The position numbers and the translations under genes were made by a program. From an uncultured Clostridia bacterium (lineage in GTDB: Bacteria; Bacillota; Clostridia; Christensenellales; CAG-138): DNA of 64,000 bases. The stretch spans positions 67,168-131,167 of the forward strand of contig CAMKES010000001.1 in the NCBI GenBank assembly GCA_946411635.1, in the 5' to 3' direction. Positions 18,101 to 26,449 of this stretch are shown piece after piece (within the stretch, counting starts at the first letter, position 1; each line of letters begins with the position of its first letter). The notes beneath the pieces are model-generated. The model did not search any database and had not been told where the DNA came from. It worked only from the letters and a program-made list of their open reading frames with translations.

Positions 18101-20535
18101 TCGCCGGTCGTCTTGTTCAGGATCTTAACGTTCTTGACACGGTATTCACCGCCGACCACTGCCGGACCCTGCCAGACCTTCGAGTCGTCGATCACGACGT
18201 TCGCGTCGAGGTAGGTGTGGATCTCATAGGTCAGACCCGCAACCTGCAGGAAGCCGCCGTTCTCGCTCGGGCAGACGCGCGCGCCCATTTCGAGTGCGTC
18301 GAGGATCTGCTGACCCGTGACCTCCGCGAGCACCGCGGTGTTGCCGAACGGATGGACGTTGATGATCTGCTGGAACGTGATGTCGCCTTCCGCGATATCT
18401 GCACGGACGCCGCCGCCGTTGACGAACGCAACGTCCGCGTCAAACATATAGCGGTATGCGTCGGCGCACAGGTCGCCCAGGTTGGTTTCCGCGCTGCGGA
18501 CCGCACGCGCGCCGGTATCCGGATTCTTGATGGTGAGAACGTGATCCGTGTATGCAACGACGCTGTTGAGCAGCTCGTTGAATTCCGCCTCGATCGCCGC
18601 GATGACGGCATCGACTTCCGGATCGTCCTTGACCTTCTCGGAGGCGGGGAGGATCTCGATGGTCATCGTGCCGTCCGCCTTGATCGTCAGCTTGCCGACG
18701 TTCGCGAGCTTCGTGCCGGTCTGGCCGTGGAGAACGTCCTTGTTGTCCTTATCCTTGACCGTCGTGTTGATGACGGAATGGCTGTGACCGTCGATGAACG
18801 CGTCGACGCCGGTGACGTTCGCGATGACTTCGGGAGCGGTCCACGGCTGAGACTGTTCGTCGATGCCCATGTGGCCGACGATGATGACGTAGTCCGCACC
18901 CGCTGCCTTTGCCGCGTCGATCGCGTTCTGTGCCGCGGTGTAGACGCCTGCGCCGGTATCATCCTGGCAGAAGCCGTAGATGTACTCGGTGCGTTCTTCA
19001 TTCATGAAGTACGCGGGGGTGGACTTGGTGATCGATTCGGGAGTGGAAAGACCGACGAACGCGATCTTCTTGCCGTTTGCTTCGATGATCTTGTACGCAT
19101 CGAATACCGGGGTGTTCGTGGTGAGATCCATGAAGTTCGCGGAAACGTACGGATAGTTCGCACGGACCGCGAGGACGTCGAGGAACTGGGTCATGCCGTA
19201 GTCGAACTCATGGTTGCCGGGGATCGCGAGATCGTAACCGACGGCGTTCATGATGTCGATGATCGCGGTGCCCTGCGTGAGCGAGCCGATCGGGCCGCCC
19301 TGGCTGTGGTCGCCCGCGTCAACGAGGATGACTTCGTTGCCTTCCGCTTCGAGCGTCTTCTTCAGGTCTGCAACGCCTGCGTAGCCCCAGCCGTCGCGGA
19401 TACCGCAGTGCACGTCGTTCGTGAACAGAACGATCGTATCGCCGGTGGTGGGCGTCGGGGGAACTTCATCCGTTACTTTGAAGAAACGGAACGTGAACAG
19501 CGCCGGAGTCGTATCGATGCCCTGGTTATATGCGCTGAAGTTGCTGCTTCTTGTGTACCATTCGATGTAGTAACCTTCGCGACCGACGTTTCCGATTTTA
19601 TAACCTTCACCGAAGGTTTCGATCGTCCAGTCCTTGTTTGTGCTGTCATACGGCATGCTGGTGTAGGAATCACCCATGGAGAGGAACTTGCCGTTCTGAG
19701 AGAAACGGTAGTAGCCATCTTCTGTAACAGTGACGTCCCAAATGATGTTATCGGTAACATCGGTAAGCTTGTCATCAGCAGGCGTCATTGCAACACCGGC
19801 ATTGTAGTAACCGCTGGTTTCGCAGCCGTCCATTGCCATGTTGTATTGCGTATTGTGAATAACAATCTTGTCGCCGTCTGCCGGAAGCGACGTCATAAGA
19901 ACTGCCGTCTTGCCTTCAGGCTCGGGTGTGGGCGTCGGATCGGATGTGGGTGTCGGTTCGACGGTACCGCCGGCATTCTTTTTATACAGATTGGGCAGCA
20001 GATACGTAGAAGCACCACTATTGACAGTAGTGGTCTTATAGTATCTGAAACGCTCCCCGTTGGACCCGGAAGTGCTATTATACACGAACTGCGTGGTGGG
20101 AGTTGTCCCGGAACCGTCATCATAACCGATGACAAAAGTGTCGGTGTTGAGCGCAATAGTGATCGTATTAACAGCTTCCGCGGTATCTAAATCGAGGCCA
20201 TTTTTATTATTTGTACCGTGCATGTACTTGGACTGGCTCGTTTTTAAAGTATAACCACCGTCTACCACTGTGATAACGATCTCGCTGGAAGCAAAATCAC
20301 CGCTAATCACGCCATCGGTAATGGTTGCATCCGTGTAATTATGGTAATCGCCGGAAGCACCATTAAAGACGTGATTGCCCTGCACAATCAGATAGGATCC
20401 GTCCGTAACGTCGCTCATCTTGGTGACCTTGGTGTAGGTTACCGTATCTTCAGCGACGGCAGGGCTGAGCTTGACCGCGGGGAGCAGCACAAGCATCATC
20501 AGAACTGCCAGGACCAGAGAAATGGTTTTTCTCAT
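15154..20535 (-). CDS. giant secreted duplicated 5'-nucleotidase with cohesin-like and dockerin modules
   Basis: This is a 1793-residue exported protein. The order is: signal peptide (1-28); two beta-rich modules of unknown type separated by a TPTP linker (about 186-206); two tandem UshA-type units (about 364-892 and 893-1425); two cohesin-like beta-sandwich modules (about 1425-1578 and 1578-1725); and a type I dockerin (1726-1791, two GDANCDGKVTAADAA-type repeats). Each UshA unit has the metallophosphatase signatures NDVHCG, GDHxQGG, GNHEFDYG and GHSH, followed by a 5'-nucleotidase C-domain, so each should hydrolyse nucleotides or related phosphoesters outside the cell. The repeats are offset by 1587 nt and nearly identical over long stretches. 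It has its own promoter and terminator. Confidence 0.85.
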   Translation of the reverse strand: MRKTISLVLAVLMMLVLLPAVKLSPAVAEDTVTYTKVTKMSDVTDGSYLIVQGNHVFNGASGDYHNYTDATITDGVISGDFASSEIVITVVDGGYTLKTSQSKYMHGTNNKNGLDLDTAEAVNTITIALNTDTFVIGYDDGSGTTPTTQFVYNSTSGSNGERFRYYKTTTVNSGASTYLLPNLYKKNAGGTVEPTPTSDPTPTPEPEGKTAVLMTSLPADGDKIVIHNTQYNMAMDGCETSGYYNAGVAMTPADDKLTDVTDNIIWDVTVTEDGYYRFSQNGKFLSMGDSYTSMPYDSTNKDWTIETFGEGYKIGNVGREGYYIEWYTRSSNFSAYNQGIDTTPALFTFRFFKVTDEVPPTPTTGDTIVLFTNDVHCGIRDGWGYAGVADLKKTLEAEGNEVILVDAGDHSQGGPIGSLTQGTAIIDIMNAVGYDLAIPGNHEFDYGMTQFLDVLAVRANYPYVSANFMDLTTNTPVFDAYKIIEANGKKIAFVGLSTPESITKSTPAYFMNEERTEYIYGFCQDDTGAGVYTAAQNAIDAAKAAGADYVIIVGHMGIDEQSQPWTAPEVIANVTGVDAFIDGHSHSVINTTVKDKDNKDVLHGQTGTKLANVGKLTIKADGTMTIEILPASEKVKDDPEVDAVIAAIEAEFNELLNSVVAYTDHVLTIKNPDTGARAVRSAETNLGDLCADAYRYMFDADVAFVNGGGVRADIAEGDITFQQIINVHPFGNTAVLAEVTGQQILDALEMGARVCPSENGGFLQVAGLTYEIHTYLDANVVIDDSKVWQGPAVVGGEYRVKNVKILNKTTGEYEPLDLAKKYTLASHNYMLKDMGDGFAMFGSNITILEDSGKLDNQVLIDYIQSMPEADGKHVVTGYTDPKGEGRIKIVTEAEPTGDTIVLFTNDVHCGIRDGWGYAGVADLKKTLEKHGNEVILVDAGDHIQGGPIGSLTKGDAIIDIMNAVGYDLATLGNHEFDYGMDQLFTLIEKANYPYLSANFMDLETNEAKLDAYKIIEANGKKIAFVGLSTPESITKSTPTYFMNDAGEYIYGFCQDTTGAGVYTAAQAAIDAAKAEGADYVIIVGHMGIDEQSQPWTAPEVIANVTGVDAFIDGHSHSVINTTVKDKDNKDVLHGQTGTKLANVGKLTIKADGTMSLELLPASEKVKDDPEVDAVISAIEAEFEALLNSVVAYTDHDLTVNDPDTGARAVRNAETNLGDLCADAYRYMFDADIAFVNGGGVRANIPTGDITFQQIINVHPFGNTAVLAEVTGQQILDALEMGARVCPSENGGFLQVAGLTYEIHTYLDPNCVVGSDKMWQGTAGLDEYRVKNVKVLNKTTGEYEPLDLEKKYTLASHNYMLKDMGDGFAMFGSNITILEDSGKLDNQVLIDYIQSMPEEDGKHVVTGYVDPKGEGRIKIVTERPTPVFYGEDVEANDVAEYTEDGKTIYRYDVKVKDVNPRLEVVGLQAYLQFDNTALKFVEAKSVLEGSTGINEDNGLISFAWASNGDGVKLDDETVVVSIYFELIKPVADGTKIDIVFAEGANGAKTGFSYVSDGTVVEADPINTEDGSITFSAPKTFSFVGEDVLAADVTVIEDGKKLYRYDIKVADAPEGGLMINSAQIFLAFDANLLTFAKAEGLIDWTVGEKTGKIMAVWADDEEITIKNGDVVLSIYFEASADANGKTVDIAFTTNALNTVSAASVLYGGSVYELEAETVDGSITFPVIVWGDANCDGKVTAADAAMILRSVVGLAELSAQGALNADVNCDLKVDAEDAALVLRYVVKLIASLPVED
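16262..19445 (-). repeat. 1587-nt tandem duplication inside the nucleotidase gene
   Basis: The catalytic and C-domain coding block occurs twice in direct orientation; for example the same stretch begins at 16351 and again at 17938, an exact 1587 nt (529 codon) offset. Long segments are identical at the DNA level, which suggests a recent duplication or ongoing gene conversion. Confidence 0.9.
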
Positions 20536-20576
20536 GTTTCGTTTCTTCCTCCTTACTTATTTGAACTTCATCCGAA

Positions 20577-20596
20577 TATATATCGAACGATATATA
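20577..20596. promoter_or_regulatory. 20-bp palindrome in the nucleotidase 5' untranslated region
   Basis: TATATATCG, a two-base AA centre and CGATATATA form a near-perfect AT-rich palindrome between the promoter (-10 at 20618-20623) and the start codon at 20535. It could be an operator or a weak mRNA hairpin; nothing in the sequence says which. Confidence 0.4.
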
Positions 20597-20617
20597 CCCA
20601 AAGTTCTATACGCAATC

Positions 20618-20646
20618 ATTATAAAGGAAACGATGTCAAATAGCAA
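20618..20646 (-). promoter_or_regulatory. promoter of the nucleotidase gene
   Basis: On the minus strand, TTGCTA (20641-20646) and TATAAT (20618-20623) are 17 bp apart. A leader of about 75 nt, with an AAGGAGG site, follows. Confidence 0.6.
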
Positions 20647-20725
20647 GACTTTCGTGAAAGAAATGTGAAGAAAAAATGAACCGCGCGTGTACGCGGAACA
20701 ACGAAAAAACGGCGTGCGGTTTACG

Positions 20726-20757
20726 AAAAAAGATCCCCCGAAAACAGAGGGATCTTT
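20726..20757 (-). terminator. fhs terminator
   Basis: AAAGATCCC / GGGATCTTT stem with an 11-base loop; six T residues follow on the minus strand, just after the fhs stop. Confidence 0.75.
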
Positions 20758-20767
20758 CGCTGTTTTT

Positions 20768-22426
20768 TCAGAAGAGACCGCTGATATTGCCGGTTTCGTC
20801 GACGTCGATCTGCTCGGCGGCGGGGGCCTTCGGCAGTCCCGGCATGGTCATGATCGAGCCGGTCTGCGCAATGACGAAGCCCGCGCCCGCCGCGACGCGC
20901 AGTTTTCGCACCGTGATGCGGAAGCCCGCGGGCACGCCGCGCTTCTTGGGATCGTCGGAAAAACTGTACTGCGTCTTCGCAACGCACACCGGGAGTTTTC
21001 CGAAGCCGAGCGCTTTCAGCCGGTTCAGTTCCGCGTGCGCGTTCTCGGTGAAGACCACGCCGTCCGCGTGATAAACGCGCCGCGCGATCGACGTGAGGTT
21101 TTCTTCGATCGTGGAATCCGGCGAGTAGCAGAAGCGGAACCGGTTTTTGCGTTCGCACAGCGCGATCACCTGTTCGGCGAGCGCGACGCCGCCTTCGCCG
21201 CCCTTTGCCCAGACCTCGGAGATCACGGTCTCGAGCCCGTGCGAGGCGCAGAGCTCGTGCAGCAGCGAAAGCTCCGCTTCGGTGTCGGACGGGAAGCGGT
21301 TGATCGCGACGACGCAGGGGAGACCGAACACGTTCCGGAGATTGTCCGCGTGCCGCAGAAGGTTCGGGAATCCCGCGATCAGCGCGGCGATGTTTTCCGC
21401 CGTGAGCGCGTCCTTTTCCACGCCGCCGTGGTACTTCAGCGCGCGCACCGTCGCGACGAGTACGACGGCCGACGGACGCAGTCCGGCCATGCGGCATTTG
21501 ATGTCGAAAAACTTCTCCGCGCCGAGGTCCGCGCCGAAGCCGGCCTCCGTCACGGTATAGTCGGAAAGTTTCAGGGCAAGCTTCGTCGCGATCACGCTGT
21601 TGCAGCCGTGCGCGATGTTTGCGAACGGTCCGCCGTGGATCAGCACCGGCGTATGCTCGAGCGTCTGAACGAGGTTCGGGCGGATCGCGTCCTTCAGAAG
21701 CGCCGCCATCGCGCCGTGCGCCTTCAGATCCTTTGCGGTGATCGGGCGGTCGTCCGCCGTATAGCCGACGATCACGCGTCCGAGCCGCTCCTTGAGATCC
21801 TTCAGATCGGACGCGAGGCAGAGGATCGCCATGACCTCGCTCGCGACCGTGATGTCGAACCCGTCTGCGCGCGGCACGCCGTTCGCCTTGCCGCCGAGTC
21901 CCACGGTGACGCTTCTGAGCGCCCGGTCGTTCATGTCCACGCAGCGTTTCCAGACGATCTTATCAAGCGCGAATCCGAGCTCGTTGCCCTGGTGGATATG
22001 ATTGTCGATCATGGCGGCAAGCAGATTGTTCGCCGCGCCGATCGCATGGAAATCGCCGGTAAAGTGCAGGTTGATGTCCTCCATCGGCACGACCTGCGAA
22101 TAGCCGCCGCCCGCCGCGCCGCCCTTGATGCCGAATACGGGACCGAGGCTCGGTTCCCGCAGCGCCGCGACGGCGCGTTTGCCGAGCAGATGCAGCGCGT
22201 CCGCAAGTCCGATCGTCGTGGTCGTCTTGCCCTCGCCGGCGGGCGTCGGGGTGATCGCCGTCACGAGGATCAGCTTGCCGTCCCCGCCTTCGATGCCCTT
22301 CGGATCGATCTTCGCTTTATACTTGCCGTACGGCTCGACGGCGTCCGCGGGAATGCCGGCGGAAGCCGCGATCTCGGTGATGGGAAGCAGCGTCGCCCGC
22401 TGCGCGATCTCGATATCGGTGAACAT
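20768..22426 (-). CDS. fhs: formate-tetrahydrofolate ligase
   Basis: This 552-residue enzyme makes 10-formyl-THF from formate, ATP and THF and feeds one-carbon metabolism. The P-loop [11 protein letters not shown] is at about 61-71, followed by [28 protein letters not shown] and [13 protein letters not shown] motifs characteristic of the family, and [10 protein letters not shown] near residue 280. The length matches the usual 550-560. GAAGGAGGG precedes the ATG. It stands alone with its own promoter and terminator. Other Wood-Ljungdahl genes are not in the window, so acetogenesis cannot be inferred. Confidence 0.97.
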   Translation of the reverse strand: MFTDIEIAQRATLLPITEIAASAGIPADAVEPYGKYKAKIDPKGIEGGDGKLILVTAITPTPAGEGKTTTTIGLADALHLLGKRAVAALREPSLGPVFGIKGGAAGGGYSQVVPMEDINLHFTGDFHAIGAANNLLAAMIDNHIHQGNELGFALDKIVWKRCVDMNDRALRSVTVGLGGKANGVPRADGFDITVASEVMAILCLASDLKDLKERLGRVIVGYTADDRPITAKDLKAHGAMAALLKDAIRPNLVQTLEHTPVLIHGGPFANIAHGCNSVIATKLALKLSDYTVTEAGFGADLGAEKFFDIKCRMAGLRPSAVVLVATVRALKYHGGVEKDALTAENIAALIAGFPNLLRHADNLRNVFGLPCVVAINRFPSDTEAELSLLHELCASHGLETVISEVWAKGGEGGVALAEQVIALCERKNRFRFCYSPDSTIEENLTSIARRVYHADGVVFTENAHAELNRLKALGFGKLPVCVAKTQYSFSDDPKKRGVPAGFRITVRKLRVAAGAGFVIAQTGSIMTMPGLPKAPAAEQIDVDETGNISGLF

Positions 22427-22452
22427 AAAACCCTCCTTCAGGTCCGAGCAGA

Positions 22453-22481
22453 ATCATAGCAGAAACCGCCGCGTCTGTAAA
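22453..22481 (-). promoter_or_regulatory. fhs promoter
   Basis: On the minus strand TTTACA (22476-22481) and TATGAT (22453-22458) are 17 bp apart, about 27 nt before the ATG. Confidence 0.55.
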
Positions 22482-22524
22482 GAGCAAAACCGTCGAAAAA
22501 AGGGTGGAAATCGCGCGGCGCGTA

Positions 22525-22533
22525 TGGTATACT
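22525..22533 (+). promoter_or_regulatory. extended -10 promoter of the AAA/CYTH-like gene
   Basis: TGG followed by TATACT (22528-22533) forms an extended -10; the region 17 bp upstream is a weak -35. About 45 nt of leader with GAAAGGA precedes the ATG. Confidence 0.5.
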
Positions 22534-22583
22534 GTATACGGACGGATTTGTGCCGTTCAAGAACCGATCGAAAGGATCCCACC

Positions 22584-23687
22584 ATGAAAAGCATCAAAAA
22601 AATCGTTCTGACGGGCGGTCCCGCGGGCGGCAAAACGACGCTGACCTCGCGTCTCGTCAAGGAGCTTTCCAGCATCGGCTATCGCGTGTTCATCGTGCCC
22701 GAGGCGGCGACCGAGCTCATCTCGCAGTTCGGCATCAAGCCGTTCGGCAACTGCCTTTCCATGTTCGAGTTTCAGCATTTCGTCGTGTCCTCGCAGCTGC
22801 ATAAGGAAAAGATCGCGACGGAGGCGGCCGAGCTCGTTCCGGAGGAAAAGGTGCTGATCATCTGCGACCGCGGCGTGATCGACAACAAGGCGTATGTTTC
22901 GCAGAAGGAATTCACGCAGGTCATCGCGCGCTTCGGCCTGACCGAAAAGGAACTGCTGGAATCCTACGATGCGGTCATCCATCTCGTGTCCTCGTCGAAG
23001 GGCGCGGAGTTCGCGTATAACTACGACAACGCCGCGCGGTACGAAACGCTCGAGCAGGCGAGGGAGAAGGAGGACGCGACGCTGATGTGCTGGCGCAATC
23101 ACAAGCACCGCGTCGTGATCGGCAACTCGTACAATTTCGAGAACAAGATCCGCAAGGCGATGAACGAGGTCTACACGATCCTCGGCGAGATCCCGCCCGC
23201 TCAGCTGGAGCGCAAGTTCCTCGTCGAGTACGTCGACGAGAACGACCTTGCCGCGTACGATCCGGTCGAGCAGAACATCACGCAGACCTACCTCAAGGAG
23301 CGCGCGAAGGGCACGGAGCGCCGCACGCGCAAGGTGGTCTCGAACAATGCGATCTCGTATTTTTACAGCGAAAAACGCCCGATCTCGCCGATCGAGCGCA
23401 TCGAAAACGAGCGGTTGCTTTCCGAGAAGGAATACATCCGCAAGAACGCCGAGGTCGACCCGGAATTCGGCTCCGTTACGAAGCGCCGCTTCTGCTTCGT
23501 TTACAACGGCCGCTACTGCACGGTCGACACGTATCCGACCAACGCGAACTGCGCGATCCTCGACGTTCAGCTCAACGACAAGGACGAGCAGGTCGACCTG
23601 CCGCCGGAGATCCGCGTGATCAAGGAGGTCACGGGCGACGTGAATTATCAGGGACACATGATCTCAAAGAGCCTCGCGCAGCTTTGA
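22584..23687 (+). CDS. AAA_28-type ATPase fused to a CYTH-like domain
   Basis: This is a 367-residue cytosolic protein. Residues 1-205 form a P-loop kinase-like ATPase with Walker A TGGPAGGKTT (10-19) and a Walker B-like LIICDRG near residue 93. Residues from about 211 on begin ERKFLVEY and resemble the CYTH/triphosphate-tunnel fold (alternating charged strands, KRRFCFVYNGRYC). The same AAA_28 plus CYTH-like architecture is known, from memory, in the Ttd14 family, which binds nucleotide and phosphoinositide in animals; the bacterial role is unknown. It is monocistronic. Confidence 0.65.
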   Translation: MKSIKKIVLTGGPAGGKTTLTSRLVKELSSIGYRVFIVPEAATELISQFGIKPFGNCLSMFEFQHFVVSSQLHKEKIATEAAELVPEEKVLIICDRGVIDNKAYVSQKEFTQVIARFGLTEKELLESYDAVIHLVSSSKGAEFAYNYDNAARYETLEQAREKEDATLMCWRNHKHRVVIGNSYNFENKIRKAMNEVYTILGEIPPAQLERKFLVEYVDENDLAAYDPVEQNITQTYLKERAKGTERRTRKVVSNNAISYFYSEKRPISPIERIENERLLSEKEYIRKNAEVDPEFGSVTKRRFCFVYNGRYCTVDTYPTNANCAILDVQLNDKDEQVDLPPEIRVIKEVTGDVNYQGHMISKSLAQL

Positions 23688-23701
23688 GCAAAAGAAAGCA
23701 G

Positions 23702-23726
23702 GACCCGCTTCGGCGGGTCTTTTTTC
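23702..23726 (+). terminator. terminator of the AAA/CYTH-like gene
   Basis: GACCCGC / GCGGGTC stem with a TTCG tetraloop followed by TTTTTT. Confidence 0.9.
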
Positions 23727-23730
23727 GTAC

Positions 23731-23757
23731 AAAAAAACGAGGCGCATGCGCGCCCCG
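23731..23757 (-). terminator. terminator of the two-TM protein gene
   Basis: CGAGGCGC / GCGCCCCG stem (one mismatch) followed on the minus strand by seven T residues. Confidence 0.7.
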
Positions 23758-23769
23758 TCTGCGGGTTCG

Positions 23770-24318
23770 TTATTGCTGATCCGGCTTGACGGATTCCGCG
23801 GCCTGCTGGACGGCGTTCTGCGCGCCGTTCTGGACGGCCTCCTGCTGCTTCTGCAGAGCCAGCTCCGCTTCGCGCTGCGCGGCTTCCGCGCGCGCCTTTG
23901 CTCTCGCTTCCTGCTTTTCGGCTTCGAGACGCGCTTTTTCCGCCTTCTCAAGACCGAACAGACGCGCGTTGATCGCGTTCAGCTCTTCCACGTAGTCGGG
24001 CGCGCCGAGCGTGATCGCCTTCTTGGCCTTCTTCGTGAGGGACTTGACGTACAGACCCATCACGACGCCGCCCGCGATCAGGATCGCGGCGGGAATGAGG
24101 TTGATGATCCAGCGGCTGTCCGCACCGCCCGTGATGCAGGCGATCAGGTAGGTGATCAGCGCAAGCGCGGCGGCACAGACGATCAGGATCCAGTAATCCT
24201 TGGTGATCTTGTCGAGCTTCGCGTAGGTCTCGACCTGGGTGCGCGTCGTTTCCGGCATGGCTTTCAGGAAGCCTTTTTTACGTTCTTTGGTTTGCAGAAT
24301 TTGATCTTTCAGTTCCAT
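23770..24318 (-). CDS. two-helix membrane protein with a C-terminal coiled coil
   Basis: This 182-residue protein is not assigned to a family. A basic N-terminus is followed by two membrane helices (about 43-62 and 71-90), a KSLTKKAKK basic turn, and a long Glu/Ala/Lys/Gln-rich helix (about 115-165) with a strong coiled-coil pattern, ending in a Gln/Ala-rich tail. Both ends should be cytosolic. It has its own near-consensus promoter and GGGAGGAG site. The function cannot be read; a scaffold or membrane-organising role is only a guess. Confidence 0.65.
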   Translation of the reverse strand: MELKDQILQTKERKKGFLKAMPETTRTQVETYAKLDKITKDYWILIVCAAALALITYLIACITGGADSRWIINLIPAAILIAGGVVMGLYVKSLTKKAKKAITLGAPDYVEELNAINARLFGLEKAEKARLEAEKQEARAKARAEAAQREAELALQKQQEAVQNGAQNAVQQAAESVKPDQQ

Positions 24319-24358
24319 GGAAACTCCTCCCTGATTTCATATATTCTTTTCAATACCT

Positions 24359-24387
24359 ATTATAGCGGGTATTTCCGCAAATGTCAA
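24359..24387 (-). promoter_or_regulatory. promoter of the two-TM protein gene
   Basis: On the minus strand a consensus TTGACA (24382-24387) and TATAAT (24359-24364) are 17 bp apart. The spacer contains a short inverted repeat (GCGG...CCGC). Confidence 0.75.
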
Positions 24388-24416
24388 AGCGTTTGCGGCG
24401 CCGTTCGCGCTTTTTT

Positions 24417-25700
24417 TTACGCGTTTCCGCGAAGCAGGCGTTCGAGTGCGGCGATGCGCAGGCACAGGCAGAACACGTCGATCGCGACCGTCAGCTCTTC
24501 GACCGGCGGCAGCGTCGGCGCGATGCGGATGTTGCTGTCGAACGGATCCTGGCCGTACGGATAGGTCGCGCCGGCGGGGGTCATCGTGACGCCCGCTTCC
24601 TTCACGAGCTGCAGCGCGCGCTTTGCGGTCTGCGGCATGGCGTACAGGCTCACGAAATAGCCGCCCTTCGGACGGTTGTAGTGCCCGATCCCGCGCGAAA
24701 CGATCTCGCGGTCGAGCGCGTCGCACACGGCGGCAAACCGCGGCTTGAGGATCTCCGCGTGCCGTTTCATCAGGGCAAGCGTCGTTTCCTTGTCCTTCAG
24801 GAAGCGCACATGACGCAGCTGGTTCACCTTGTCGAAGCTGATGATCTGCACGCCGAGCGTCTTCTGGAAGTACGCGAGGTTCGCTTCGCTTGCGCACATG
24901 CACGAGATGCCCGCGCCGGGGAAGGTGACCTTCGAGGTGGACGCAAATTCATAGACCATGTCCGCGTTGCCGTATTCGGCGCAGAGCCTGAGGATATCGG
25001 GGAAGGGAACGTAGTCGCCGTCGAACTCGTGGATGCAGTATGCGTTGTCCCACATCAGCGCGAAATCCGGCGCGGCGGGCTTCATCGAGGCGAGCGCGTG
25101 GATGATGCGGTTCGAGTAGATGATGCCGTCGGGATTTGAATACTTCGGCACGCACCAGATGCCGAGAACGGAGGGATCCTTGATCCACTGCAGCACGGCG
25201 TCCATGTCGGGACCTTCGTCCGTCATCGCGATCGGGATCAGCTCCATGCCGAAGAATTCCGTGATGCGGAAGTGCCGGTCGTAGCCGGGCGCGGGGCAGA
25301 GGAAGCGTACCTTGCCGCGCTTGGACCACGGTTCGGGGCTCTTGAGAAGTCCGTGTGTGAACGCGGTGGAGATCAGGTTGTACATCAGCTGCAGCGAAGC
25401 GCTGCCGCCGACGATGACCTCGGAGGGCTTCACGTCGAGCAGCTCCGCGAACAGCTTCCTTGCCGAAGGAATGCCGAACAGGTTGCCGTAGTTGCATACG
25501 TCGAGCGCGTCGTCATAGCAGTCTTCGCGATCGGAAAGGACCTTCAGCATATCGTTGGAAAGGTCGAGCTGCGTCTTGCCGGGTTTGCCGCGCGACATGT
25601 CGAGCTTCAGCCCCTTCGCTTTGACGGCTTCATAGGCTTCAGTCACGGTTCTGAGCTCCGTTTCGAGAGCGGTCTTGTCCAACTGGGAATACGGGATCAT
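24417..25700 (-). CDS. PLP-dependent aminotransferase, fold type I (PF12897-like)
   Basis: This is a 427-residue cytosolic aminotransferase. Features are MSRGKPGKTQLDLS near residue 35, CNYGNLFGIPSARKLFAELL near 70, a GGSASLQLMY cofactor loop near 100, CVPKYSNPDG near 190, WDNAYCIHEF near 225 and the PLP-lysine segment STSKVTFPGAG at about 255. These blocks are typical of the aspartate-aminotransferase-like PF12897 group; the exact substrate is uncertain. The gene is monocistronic with AAAGGAGA before the ATG. Confidence 0.85.
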   Translation of the reverse strand: MIPYSQLDKTALETELRTVTEAYEAVKAKGLKLDMSRGKPGKTQLDLSNDMLKVLSDREDCYDDALDVCNYGNLFGIPSARKLFAELLDVKPSEVIVGGSASLQLMYNLISTAFTHGLLKSPEPWSKRGKVRFLCPAPGYDRHFRITEFFGMELIPIAMTDEGPDMDAVLQWIKDPSVLGIWCVPKYSNPDGIIYSNRIIHALASMKPAAPDFALMWDNAYCIHEFDGDYVPFPDILRLCAEYGNADMVYEFASTSKVTFPGAGISCMCASEANLAYFQKTLGVQIISFDKVNQLRHVRFLKDKETTLALMKRHAEILKPRFAAVCDALDREIVSRGIGHYNRPKGGYFVSLYAMPQTAKRALQLVKEAGVTMTPAGATYPYGQDPFDSNIRIAPTLPPVEELTVAIDVFCLCLRIAALERLLRGNA

Positions 25701-25730
25701 AAACGTCTCCTTTCGACTTCTTATATCTCG

Positions 25731-25758
25731 ATTATAGCATGAACGGCCGGAAAGTCAA
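25731..25758 (-). promoter_or_regulatory. aminotransferase promoter
   Basis: On the minus strand TTGACT (25753-25758) and TATAAT (25731-25736) are 16 bp apart. Confidence 0.65.
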
Positions 25759-25785
25759 ATGATATAAAACCGGACAAAAGTTCGG

Positions 25786-25814
25786 TTGACGCGCCGTCTG
25801 AACCATGATACAAT
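25786..25814 (+). promoter_or_regulatory. promoter of the four-helix membrane protein gene
   Basis: TTGACG (25786-25791) and TACAAT (25809-25814) with a 17 bp spacer. Confidence 0.7.
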
Positions 25815-25848
25815 CGGCATAATCAAACAAAGAAAGAAGGAACTGTCT

Positions 25849-26400
25849 GTGAATACACTGAAAACACTGCAGACGCTTGCAAAGATCGGAAGGATCCTGA
25901 GCACGGTCGTTTACGTCGTCTGCATCGTCGGCGGCTGCCTGTGCGTTGCGGGGATCATCTCCCTGCTCGTCATTCCCGAAGGATTTACGATCGGCAGCGT
26001 CACGATCGCCTCTCTGATCTTCGAAAAAGCCGGCTGGAGCATGACGACCTGCTATGCGGCAGCGGCGATCGGCATCGTCCTCTGCGCGGGCGAAGCCGTG
26101 ATCGCGAAGTTCGCGGAACGCTATTTCAAAAACGAACTCTCCGCCGGAACGCCGTTTACGTTTGACGGCGCGAAGGAACTGATGCGGCTCGGCATCCTTA
26201 CGATGAGCATATCGGTCGGCACGGCGATCATCGCCGGCATCATTTACTGGATCTTCCGGTTCGCCGCAAAGGACATGAACGAACTCGATTTTGATCTCGG
26301 CGGCTCGGTCATCATCGGCGTCATGCTGGTCGTCGGAAGCCTTCTGTGCCGTCACGGCGCGGAGGTCTCGGAAAAAACGGAGGAGCGGGAAGCGGCGTAA
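25849..26400 (+). CDS. four-helix membrane protein of unknown function
   Basis: This is a 183-residue integral membrane protein with about four helices: roughly 17-40, 60-82, 118-140 and 155-170. A short amphipathic stretch FAERYFKNELSAGTPFTF lies in the middle loop. The layout resembles DUF2975-type membrane proteins, but the match is only by shape. The GTG at 25849 is chosen as the start because AAGAAGG lies eight bases upstream; the earlier in-frame start overlaps the promoter. A bidirectional terminator follows. Confidence 0.65.
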   Translation: MNTLKTLQTLAKIGRILSTVVYVVCIVGGCLCVAGIISLLVIPEGFTIGSVTIASLIFEKAGWSMTTCYAAAAIGIVLCAGEAVIAKFAERYFKNELSAGTPFTFDGAKELMRLGILTMSISVGTAIIAGIIYWIFRFAAKDMNELDFDLGGSVIIGVMLVVGSLLCRHGAEVSEKTEEREAA

Positions 26401-26416
26401 CGGTTTTTCCGCAAAC

Positions 26417-26446
26417 AAAAAAGGACGGGTCCGCCGTCCTTTTTTT
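26417..26446. terminator. bidirectional terminator between convergent genes
   Basis: A 12 bp stem AAAAAAGGACGG / CCGTCCTTTTTT with a five-base loop serves both the plus-strand membrane protein gene and the minus-strand operon that ends at 26450. Confidence 0.9.
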
Positions 26447-26449
26447 CGT

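Noticed and set aside
15151..20190. A 1679-codon open frame on the plus strand opposite the nucleotidase gene
   Set aside because: It is low-complexity Arg/Asp/Val-rich translation antisense to a clearly real gene with signal peptide and domains; it arises from strong codon bias and the internal duplication.
22125..22583. N-terminal extension of the AAA/CYTH-like protein into the fhs region
   Set aside because: It is antisense to fhs and crosses the promoter; the ATG at 22584 begins the P-loop domain directly.
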